Source of the DNA: Glycine soja
Taxonomy: Eukaryota; Streptophyta; Magnoliopsida; Fabales; Fabaceae
NCBI RefSeq assembly: GCF_004193775.1
Contig: NC_041021.1
Coordinates: 37,211,718-37,275,717, forward strand
Direction: 5' to 3'
Length of the DNA stretch: 64,000 nt
Shown piece after piece: positions 54,771-64,000 of this stretch (position 1 is its first letter; every line of letters begins with the position of its first letter). The notes under the pieces are model-generated. The model did no database searches. It was not told the origin of the DNA and was given only the letters and a program-made list of their open reading frames with translations. A program made the position numbers and the translations under genes.

Positions 54771-55717
54771 TCATGTTCCTTGAATTTCTTCTTCACTTTG
54801 TTTAATCGCTTCCTCCAACTTCAATTCGGATGTCTTGACAAAAATGAAGTCCATTAGATACAATAATATCATATAAATCAGTTTAATTTTAAGCAAGAGG
54901 TATTATATATCCACACACGTCACTAAAGAAAGGAAAAACAAATATACGCTGATTCAGCAAAGAAAAGCACATATTTATTTACGTTGCATTATTTCCTATT
55001 ACAAAGCCTGGCGATTGTTAGTTTGGCTTGATGCATGCCCCTAGAATCATCTCAAACAACTACACACACATTGCAAAGCTCGATCTCAAAAGGAATGGAT
55101 TATTGGATTCAATACATTGAGTAAGCTAAGAACCTACTTGCCCTCTTAACCAAAAGCACTTCCACAAAGACCACCATGTACATTAACAAATTAAGCAAAA
55201 CATAACACTGAAGTAGCTAGTAATGAAATATAGAAACTATTATATATGCAGTCAAAATACTAGCACACAAGTACTCATTTGTGCACCGTATGAATAGGAA
55301 CCCAAAGAGAAAAGAAGATAGAAACACAAGAATACAAAATAAGAAGCGGGTGGCATGTTAGACAAGAATTAATTCAAAAACCTAACCAGTAGGAAATACT
55401 GAAATAGGCTTATCAATGTGGAATTGTGGATAGTGAAATTTGCTTGCGCCTCCAAATTCATTTAGACAGAACAAATAGAACAGCAGACACATTCTCCATA
55501 TCTTGAAGAATTCTTAGCATTTCAAATTAAATAGATTATTAAGCAAATAAATCACAACGAAGGAATTACCTTGAGAATTTCAGCTGCCTCTTTCTCCATG
55601 ATGTCAATTTCATGATCTGCTAGCTGGACATCCTCCAACATTTTCTTAGCTTCAGCAGAACATCTACTTGTGTATTCCAGTGTTTCCTTCTTTATCATCC
55701 TTCTTTTCAATGCCCAT
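54771..55717 (-). CDS. Two 3'-terminal exons of an unidentified coiled-coil protein (partial)
   Basis: Exon 55570-55717 encodes a basic then coiled-coil-like stretch with LKRRMIKKETLEYTSRC, SAEAKKMLEDVQLADHEID and IMEKEAAEILK, ending exactly at AAG|GTAATT. After a 736-base intron, exon 54771-54833 (acceptor CAAG) continues in phase with TSELKLEEAIKQSEEEIQGT and a TGA. Frame continuity, charge pattern and splice signals argue for real coding sequence. I do not recognise the family. The upstream boundary (an AG at 55718-55719) is a guess, and no earlier exons were found before the dynamin exon at 56180. It may be the remnant of a gene whose front is lost, or the tail of a rearranged locus. Confidence 0.5.
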
Positions 55718-58700
55718 CTAATTCTATTTCCAACAGGGTGTAAATTTTTTTAACAAGAAGTAGACGTGTGTATGAATTTGATCTTTATTTTTATATTTTC
55801 ACATACGTACTATAATGCTCTCCTTAAGTCTAAGAATGGCAATCAAAAGGCTTCTGTTATTTAAACCAAAAAATTTACCTGGACCAGTCTTGCTGTTAAG
55901 TAGCAGGATACATGGAGTCATACTTAAGTCATAGTGCAACACAAGTATGATAAGTAATTTGAATTTAAAAAGAAAAAAATACCAAAGATGAAAAAGCATT
56001 GTAACTGATTACTACCTAAAAAAGGGTAAAATATATATTGGCCAGTACAAGCTACTACCTAAAAAATGCTGCTTTTTTAACACAATAAGGAGAATTGTTA
56101 TAAAGTATATTTAACTATTTAAGTATTTAAAAAGTCACAGGGACATATCCAAGGCACATCTCGGTATTAACACATATACCTCCCTCCCAGTGATCTCTCC
56201 ATAGCTTGCATACTTCTTCGTGACAGCAACTAGTAAAGTGCTTATACGTGCTCTCAGCCCAGGTAGCACATCCTTTATAAGTTGTGCTAGAATCTGCAAA
56301 AATTATGAACATGCAAATGTGCATGCCATAATGGCGTGCATCAGTCCAGAAACCTCAATCTTGGTACGCATTCATAATGCTTTAGTCTTTCACTTGATTA
56401 TATCCCTAACAAGCCCAAGCAACAAATAAAGTTCGTTTTTTCGCAGCACAAAAAAGAAACTAAATGAAGGTTTATTCTTTCATTCTCCTTCCTCCTCTCC
56501 CTTTCCAAAGGATGATACCAATGATTCAGAGAAAAATTCCAAAGCCAGCACAAATCAACAATGAAGGTGAAATAGCTAAATAAATTTCTTTGAAACCTCC
56601 CTCCTATCAGTAGCGTAGCTTGAGAAAAAATTTGGAGGGGCCAAAAGGAATAAAAATTATAATATGTAAATTAAATATAATATATCATTTCCTATGAGTA
56701 TATTTAAATACTTAATGATATTATTTAAACATTAACTATTGATAATTTTTTTTATTTTTGTCAATAATAAAAGTCACAGAAAAATGGGGGTTTGAAAGAG
56801 ATTGTCATAAGAAGAAAAAAATTATTAATCCTAAATACTTTTTCTACTTCATTAATAACATTTCTCGGGTTATTCTTTTACGACTATTGTGACAAATTTA
56901 CAAGAAACATACCTTTTTTATATAACACACAATTTGTATGAGAATACACAAAAATAGAATTCGATGATATTTTTCCGACATATTTAAGGAAAAATGATCA
57001 TAGTTTTGTTCAAACCATAAATCATAACAAACTATGCAGAAAAATTTTGTGGAAGAATTTACAAAGAAATGACAAAATTAATATAAAAAAATCTACACAA
57101 AAAATTCAAAAGAAAAGTCCACAAGTTCAATCATATCTATAATATTAAATTTGAGAATTTATAAATAAATCTGGATGAGATGTGTGGCAGGTAATTTTTA
57201 AAGTTTGGATGACACATGTTACCATTTAATAATTCATAATAATTTGATTTGATTATAAATTAAATTTAAATTTAAGTATTAATATATTTAGTGAGCATTA
57301 AAAAATATATTTCAATTAAACCATCTGAATATTCAAATCAAGCAAATCTTTTATAACTCAACCTTTTATAACCATGTTTTTTTTAATAATTTAAACAGTT
57401 TTTTTATAATTTAAATTGTATTTAAAAATATGTTTATAAATTTAATTTTTTCTAAAATATTAAAATAATAAAAAATTTATTATATTTTTTAGATATTAAT
57501 TTTTTTATAATTAAATTTACAATAAGAAAAAAATTAAATATATTTTTCAGATATAATTTTTAATAATTAATTTTATGATAATTATTTGAGTAATTTAATA
57601 ATATGAAAATTTATTTATTTTAAACAATCTATTATAATTAATTAATTTAAATTGAGTAGTATTGTGGAATTTTTTTTTGTTATTAGTCAATTATAAGTAA
57701 TCCTACAATTAAATATTTAATTCTAATTATTCTCAATCAGTTATAATTCGTGTTAGCATGTGGTGAACTAAACAAATTGACATAATCTATATCAAATTGG
57801 TTAATGTTTAATTCTAATTATTCTCGATCAATTATAATTTTTATCAAACAATTGAATATTCAGTGTCAATTATAATATGTATCAATCAGTTATATATAAT
57901 CCATGTCAATTGCATAATAAAATTAAATGGTTGATTATTTTTTAACAATTAAAATATAATTTATAGGTTAGCTAATTTCTAACAACCCAATTATTATTGA
58001 AAATAATGAGAAATTTTTGGATGGACACAAACCCAACGCTTCATCCGTATAACCAATAAAATTTTTATAACTAATAAATAAAAAACAAATAAATTAAACA
58101 TGTAAAATAAAATATAACATACTGGTATTTAAAACAAATAAATAAAACCAACAATTTTCTCTCCACTGTTTTTGCTAACAGACTCTTCTTCATTTGATTT
58201 CTATATAAAATATTTTGTCATGTAATAACTTTTTTTTGCTATCATGTAATAACTTTGAACGTTGTCTAATAAAATTTGTCATTTAAAATAAATAAATAAA
58301 ATTTGACATTTAAAATTTTACGTGAACTTTGCCGTGTAGAAAATATTAACCATTTTATTAAAATCAACCTCATGATGAAATTGAAATACGTGCATTACAA
58401 AGTTATTTTAAATAATATATCATTTTAATATCCTAAATAATTATTTAATCTATGAAATTATGAATTATCTTTTAAAATTAAAAAATTAATAGATAAATAA
58501 AATAATAATTTAATATTTATGTAAATAATACAATTAAGTGAAATTAATAAATGTAATCAAACAAAATTAATTCTTAATTAGTAATTAAATACAAACTATA
58601 TGTAATTTGCCAAATTATCACAGTGAAAAAAAAAAAGCCGGTGCATATTGAGGTTTCACAAATGATACTTCCCGATTTTGTATTTGAAGTAGTTGCTCCT

Positions 58701-58762
58701 ATTCCTTATGAAATGCAAGTGAAACAAATTCTTACTAATGATAAAAATGATAAAAATATAAA

Positions 58763-58852
58763 AGAGTAAAATGAAATTATTTAAAATGACAGAGTAAAAT
58801 GAAATTATTTAAAATGACAGTTTCAATTGAGATGCTGTATCATCTCAATTGA
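58763..58852. repeat. Perfect 28-bp tandem repeat followed by a 12-bp-arm hairpin
   Basis: AGAGTAAAATGAAATTATTT plus eight bases occurs twice without change (58763-58790, 58791-58818). Immediately after, TCAATTGAGATG (58823-58834) and CATCTCAATTGA (58841-58852) form a perfect stem with a 6-base loop. Both lie inside the 3.4-kb hAT-like element. Confidence 0.9.
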
Positions 58853-59381
58853 CTTTTAATATGTTACACTTTTTTATTAACATTTCAACTAAAAAAGATC
58901 AAAATGAATCCATTAAAAAACATAACAACAAAATAAGATTTTTAAAATTTAATGTATCAAAATAAAAAAATACTAAAACATAAAAAGTTACCTTGGCATT
59001 ACAATGTTTGATGTATGATGCACAAGACTTGGATTATGAATATGATGCAGAAATCACCATGGCATGCATGACTATTTACCACAAATAATTAAATACAAAA
59101 TTTACAACACGATATAGTTTAATGAATACCTATGGTTTAGAGTAAAATAAATCAATATTCTTTACTTGTTTATATAGTAATAAGATATCCAAAAAGTCCT
59201 ACCTGTAATTTAAAATTACTTATTTTTAGTATAAAGATGTGTTTTAAAAGTATTTGTTTTAGTATGATAATATGTTTTAATTTTTTTTTCAATTTAATTA
59301 ATTTTTTATTTTAATTATATAAAAAATATAAATGAATATACTTGCAAATAAGCACATGGTCACATACACACATGAACACAC

Positions 59382-59388
<7 letters not shown>

Positions 59389-59422
<34 letters not shown>
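59389..59422. repeat. (TA)n microsatellite
   Basis: About 17 TA units inside the 3.4-kb hAT-like element, preceded by an (AC)-rich stretch. Confidence 0.9.
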
Positions 59423-59426
<4 letters not shown>

Positions 59427-59894
59427 AAATAAAAATATTAAATATAATAATAATATAAGAATTTGTAAATTGTAAATTTAAAATCCATACAAGACACGAT
59501 TTATTACACTAGTTACATAAACTTCATTATACTAGAGTGAATATATAAAAATCACAGAAAAATGATGGGTTTGGAAATGTAAGAAAATAATTTTTCTTAA
59601 TGAAATAGATAAGAAATAAAAGTGTTATTAAATTAATCATAAGCATTTAAGCACTAATGTTATGAAAAAAAATTAAATGCAATATTAATTTAAAAGTGTC
59701 TATTATAATAATAATAACTAAAGATTGATATTTTATATTTTGTCAAACTTTAAAAATTTACAAATTAAAATATTCTATATTATTTTAATTACAAAAATTC
59801 ATTAGTAGTTAAAAAACACATAAATTTAAATCATATTTGAGAATTTTATAAAAATTTATTAGTGTTAAATACAAATATATATATAAACATTTTT

Positions 59895-59896
<2 letters not shown>

Positions 59897-59967
<71 letters not shown>
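59897..59967. repeat. (TA)n microsatellite
   Basis: About 35 TA units, the longest array in the window, near the right end of the 3.4-kb hAT-like element. Confidence 0.95.
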
Positions 59968-59970
<3 letters not shown>

Positions 59971-60666
59971 ATATTTTGGTAAAATTTTTGGAAGACCACC
60001 CTTCTAAGCTCCCCTAGTGCTCCTATCCTATATTCAATATCTTTGATTGCCTCTGTATAAAGGACAAACCTATATATATAGTGTCAAGTAAAGAAGGAAA
60101 AAGTGTGAAGACCGAAGGGGACTTTTACTCTGCACTATAAACAGTAAAATTTATTACAAAAGACTATTCATGTTTTCAGTGTCATGAAGACTCTGCCCGG
60201 TTCAACTTCTTTTCTAGTTCAGTAAGACCACATCTATCTCTTAGACCGCTGTATACCTATGAATAACATAAATAGATAAAAGTAAGCAAACATAAGCAAA
60301 GAAATTTGACTATATTACCCACACACAAGAACTTCCTTACAGGGTGACTGAGAAAAAATTCAACTTCATAAGCAAGTGCATCCTTCACACTCCGGTTCAT
60401 TCGAATATCCTAATATGATGAAACAATAGACAAAATGTATTTCAACAAAATATACATATTGACCTCCATGCCAATCAGGAAAAATACATGTAAACAATAT
60501 GGTGTGAGTATACAATGACCAGTAATTTTAACAAAATATCTAAAAGAACATGTGCAAAGGTGTTAAATAGTTTTAAACACTAATTTACAACTACAGTAAA
60601 ACATCACTACCTCCTGACCACGATTTATAATGCCTACATAACCAAGTGGGAGACAACAAACTTGAC

Positions 60667-61394
60667 CTAGCAACTAGGCATGGCACCCGCGCGGGGCGGG
60701 AAGTACTCCCCCACTCCCCGTCCCCGAATCTTACCCCACTCTTTGTCCCCTCTCCCGTGGTAGGGGTATTTGTTGCCCCATCCTCGTTCCCCAGCTCCCC
60801 GCGGGACCCCGTTTTACATTAAAAAATGTCAAAAATTATAAAAAAAAAATACAATTTTTTTGTTTTATCTCAATTTTTCAACAATAATAAATTTAAGGTT
60901 TAATTCTAAGTTTAAAACATGACTAAAAATACCAAAATAAATCAATAATAATAGTAATAAAATCACACAAGCATAAAAGGTGAAGAAGAAACAAAGGAAG
61001 AAGAAAGTCAAGGAACGATGAATGTTTGATGTAGCGTTTTAGGGTTTGGTTAATGTTTGTGTTTGTGACTTGTGAGATATTACTTATATATATATATATG
61101 ATAATTTTATTTTATATTTTTTTTTACTAGTAAAATATTATATTAATCCTTATATTTATGTAATACATATTATAAGTTATGAAGGTATATAAGTAAAATT
61201 TTATATACACGGGATATGGGAACCCTACGGGGCGGGGAGCATAGTCCCGTCCTCGTCACCAAATTAGCTGCGGGAGGTTTTTCATCCCGATTCCCGTCCC
61301 AGCAGGGAATTTTTCCCCGATCGACGGCCCCGAATGGGGCAGTCCCTGCGGGGATCCCCGAGTTGCGAGGAGAATTGTCATGCCTACTAGCAAC
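60667..61394. mobile_element. 712-bp non-autonomous hAT element with perfect 8-bp target duplication
   Basis: CTAGCAAC is present at 60667-60674 and 61387-61394. The element (60675-61386) has ends TAGGCATGGCA and, reverse-complemented, TAGGCATGACA (10 of 11 identical). An 8-bp duplication with short TAGG-type ends is diagnostic of the hAT superfamily. Both ends are unusually GC-rich (GCGGGG and CCCCGC clusters), while the centre is AT-rich; no transposase is encoded. Removing the element and one duplication restores a 35-codon dynamin exon in frame. Confidence 0.88.
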
Positions 61395-62115
61395 AGATCC
61401 CGAACATCTTTAGCTTGGTTTTCCAAGATATCCAACTACATTGCAAATAACAAGTTCCTAAGATTGTCAGAACATGACAACAGTTTAACAAAATAAAAAA
61501 TGTGTCAGTTAAATTGTTAGAAGAGTATTCCGAACCTTTGTGATTACACAGATAGATCTATACCTGCAACAGATGTACGAACATTTAGCAACCCATTAGA
61601 GAGGTGTGAAAAGATTAAAGTTTGAGACACATGGAAGGAAGCAAAAAATCACCATCAGGATCAGCAATGCGTGCCATCTGAAGAGCATTTGGTTCTGAGT
61701 TAGCCCAATCTGAATCACCCCGTACTACAGTTAGGATGAGACAGGTGGGAGTTTTGATATATGACATGATCATTTTTTTTAATCCGCGCTTCAATATCAG
61801 AAGACTGGTAACCAACAGGAACCTTTGGAATGCCTGGGAGATCTACAAGTGTGATATCAATAACATTTGGTGCAAAAATCTTCACGGAAGAGCTCATTGA
61901 GTCCACCTGGACCCTCTGGCCACCATGTTGGAAATAAATCACAATTTTGTTCCTGTAAGGAAGCTTTCAAAGAATATGTCCCAGCTAATGTGGCAATCTC
62001 GGTCATTTGAAGGATAGATGATGAATGATCCTCAGAATCAGTTGCAATGACACCTTAGACCAACATGAATCTACTCCAAACCAATATCGCACCCCAAAAA
62101 GCCATGAGTTTAACA

Positions 62116-64000
62116 TCACAAGTCAAATCCAAGATCATTTGCCAATTGAAGTATGCCACACATTTGAAGGTAAGGATTCTCTAACAGTTTTTCATTGTTG
62201 CTCTGTGCAGTGCAAATACAAAGCACAAACATGTAACATTTATAATTAATCACCAAAAATACTAAATTATTAAGCAAAGAAACAAAGAAATTTAAAATAA
62301 GGTTGTTTCTATTTAAAGACACAATACAAAGAAGGGAATTTTGTTTAAGGATAGAACTGCCTAGGATATTAAACAAGAATTTGAATATGATGCATGCAAC
62401 CTTAAATGCAAAATTAAAAATGTCAATCTCAAATGTAATAACAGTAGAAAAGGCACTCCGAGCAAATCATTACAAATGGAAGTACCTGCTGAGCTTTAAA
62501 AAGAAGATTCTGAAGCATGTGTTGATATTTTTCAGGACTCTCGGTCATCATTCGCTGCAGTAAAGGGAAATCGTTATAAAGGATGAAATTTATGGATCAA
62601 TACACATGATCAACACAAAAAATGAAATCAAATTCATGCCTTCAGAAGAAAAGCAGAAGAATAATATGCCACCCTTGAATCTCTGTCATTCAAAAGTTCC
62701 CTGCCAGATGGAAGAAGCCCATGCTTTATAAGTATGTGTAAAGGTGATAAATAAAAATGCCAACTAATTAGCAAAGAGCATAAAGTTTGCACTCACATAA
62801 AAAAATGTTCTTTACCAACTGCCTTGAAAGCAACAGGATCTGCTGTGCATTTACCAATAAGAAGTAGGAGAAGGGTTGCCCGGATATCAGATGCAGCACC
62901 AGGCAGGTTTCCTCTTCCCTTACTTCCAACAGCAACACCCAATGTAATATCATCTGTTGCTGCTCCAGCCAATTGCATTAGTGGCCAAAACAGCAAATCA
63001 GGAGGAATGCGCACAATTAATTGCATTGGGGCAATGGCTTGTCCTTGGAGAAGAAGTGCTGCCATTGCTGCAGTCTCATGAACAAGGTGATAGTTCTTAG
63101 GGTAGTTTGAAGTTCCATCAGCTTCTTCCTCAATATGTTCACCCAAGAGATAAGTATCTTGTTTAAGGGCACGGTTATCACTATCAAACTTTTTGTTTGA
63201 ACTGAAGCAATTTAAATTCCTGTCATGTTGCATATCATCTCCATTGGGTAGGGCCGTAGCAGGGGGAACTCTTAGGCATAATTGGGATAATAATATGTCA
63301 CACATCTGTTGAGAAACAACAAAGAGTTGAGCAAAATGGGTAGACCATAAATATTCAAAGAGACAATTTTCTCAATGTAGTTCCTAGGAGTCATTTTATT
63401 AAGTATTAAGAAAACAGTATTTGAAGTTTACTATTCAGAAAAATTATATTAAATATGAATATTAACATCTGTTAGCAATTTAGCCACCTATGTGATTTCA
63501 GATTTTGTAGATGGTAATTTAATTTATCTTGAAATGCTTCTTGACCTAACAAATAAACCCACTTCCAAGATTGTATAATTATCATAAAAAGACCATGCTC
63601 TATCAGTTCACTAATGACACAAGGACAATGTGAGGTTCCTAACAAAATAAGTCCCTAATTACATCCAAATTGAAAACTATGTGGTTGAATGGTTCTTCTC
63701 TTTCCTTGATAGCATAAAGAACATGCAGAGTAACTTACAACAGTTTTTCAAACTTAGTGTGGCTCACCATTTTTTTGTAAGTATTCGTTGCTATGACATG
63801 AGGATATTAGGAGAGAAAAAAAGAAAATGCGTTCTGAGTTCAGAAATAATTACTTTCAGAATATTGATGCGATCTGTTTCATACTTATTGGTGCAATCTT
63901 TTTCATTTATCTGAAACAACAAAGCACTGCTCATTATGTCAATCAATGCATGGGCTTTCTCAAGATGCCAATCTTTCAGCCCACTCCCAAGATCACTGCT
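62116..64000 (-). CDS. Conserved plant ARM-repeat-type protein, 3' exons only (cut by right edge)
   Basis: Five exons on the minus strand: from beyond the edge to 63854, 62797-63305, 62640-62700, 62486-62554 and 62116-62202. Frames join cleanly and end in TGA. Recognisable blocks: WHLEKAHALIDIMSSAL, MCDILLSQLCLRVPP, HETAAMAALLLQGQAIAPMQ, PPDLLFWPLMQLAGAATDD, GSKGRGNLPGAASDIRATLL, NDRDSRVAYYSSAFLLK, RMMTESPEKYQHMLQNLLF and SNNEKLLENPYLQM. I recognise this as the C-terminal part of a conserved plant protein usually listed as ARM-repeat superfamily, of unknown function; I cannot name the locus. The Leu/Ala-rich helices suit an alpha-solenoid. The intron after FLLK (62555-62639) has a GC donor (AAG|GCATGA) with a normal CTGCAG acceptor. 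The first part of the gene is outside the window. Confidence 0.8.

Larger units (their letters stand above)
56601..60027. mobile_element. hAT-like element, about 3.4 kb, in a dynamin pseudogene intron
   Basis: CTCCTATC occurs at 56601-56608 and again at 60020-60027. The element inside begins CAGTAGCGTAGCTTGAG and ends with the reverse complement of CACTAGGGGAGCTT, so the ends are related. With CA/TG ends the shared target duplication is 7 bp (CTCCTAT). Ends like CAGTGGCGGAGC..., followed by a GGGGCC-type tract, are familiar from plant hAT elements. No transposase frame is visible. The interior is AT-rich with (TA)n arrays, so it is non-autonomous or decayed. It fills the intron between the KLNR and ILAQ exons. 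Confidence 0.6.
56180..61897 (-). pseudogene. DRP3-type dynamin-related GTPase pseudogene, split by two hAT-like insertions
   Basis: Pieces in gene order on the minus strand. About 61653-61897: [41 protein letters not shown]. 61536-61563: RSICVITK. 61395-61435 plus 60611-60674: LDILENQAKDVRDLLLG then QVCCLPLGYVGIINRGQE. 60341-60409: DIRMNRSVKDALAYEVEFF. 60197-60256: VYSGLRDRCGLTELEKKLNR. 56180-56293: ILAQLIKDVLPGL, YASYGEITGRE. The order and boundaries match DRP3 dynamins of mitochondrial and peroxisomal fission. Lesions: no P-loop exons, an A8 run at 61773-61780 (one base too many), a base missing in the RSICVITK exon, a 712-bp element inside one exon, and no middle or GED domains after 56180. 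Exons 60341-60409 and 56180-56293 still have intact frames and splice sites. Confidence 0.85.

Noticed and set aside
61216..61413. 65-codon plus-strand frame in the GC-rich end of the small hAT element
   Set aside because: It consists of the GC-rich transposon end and crosses its boundary. No protein feature.

Overview
This window is nuclear DNA from a flowering plant. It is very AT-rich, most genes are split by short GT-AG introns, and it carries a pol III tRNA gene, plant-only gene families (SOSEKI, WOX, ZAT) and many MITE and hAT insertions. The plant mobile domain pseudogene at the left edge and the protein sequences look most like a legume, probably soybean or a close relative. That placement rests on recall of family sequences, not on a search.

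Layout, left to right. 1-1190 (-) is a broken plant mobile domain gene running off the left edge. 2306-3951 (+) is a PHIP1-like RNA-binding protein. 7032-8335 (+) is a short SOSEKI (DUF966) polarity protein. 9422-9494 (+) is tRNA-Lys(CTT). 11297-13864 (+) is ALP1, a domesticated PIF/Harbinger transposase. 15816-16060 (+) is a two-exon gene for a 55-residue membrane-type microprotein. 24141-24680 (-) is a two-finger ZAT repressor with an EAR motif. 28979-34192 (-) is a complete eight-exon gene for the mitochondrial 2-oxoglutarate dehydrogenase E1 subunit (1021 residues). 39296-41909 (-) is a RABE1/Rab8 GTPase gene with eight exons and an apparent one-base frameshift in exon 2. 44032-45034 (-) is a WOX13-like gene whose central homeobox exon is missing. 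From 54.7 kb to the right edge, all on the minus strand, come two exons of an unidentified coiled-coil protein, a DRP3-type dynamin pseudogene, and the 3' exons of a conserved ARM-type protein gene cut by the right edge.

The genes are unrelated housekeeping and regulatory loci; I see no operon-like or clustered pathway. Between them lie AT-rich stretches with (TA)n arrays, MITEs, a probable SINE, short tandem repeats and a roughly 0.7 kb tandem duplication. The right end is the most disturbed part. One 712-bp hAT-type element sits inside a dynamin exon, flanked by a perfect 8-bp target duplication, and a second hAT-like element of about 3.4 kb fills a dynamin intron.

The strongest observations are lesions in recognisable genes: the Rab8 frameshift, the WOX13 homeobox loss and the hAT-split dynamin exon. 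I did not find a convincing new biological system. Exon boundaries were placed by hand from splice signals and reading-frame continuity. Family assignments come from recognition of conserved protein sequence.
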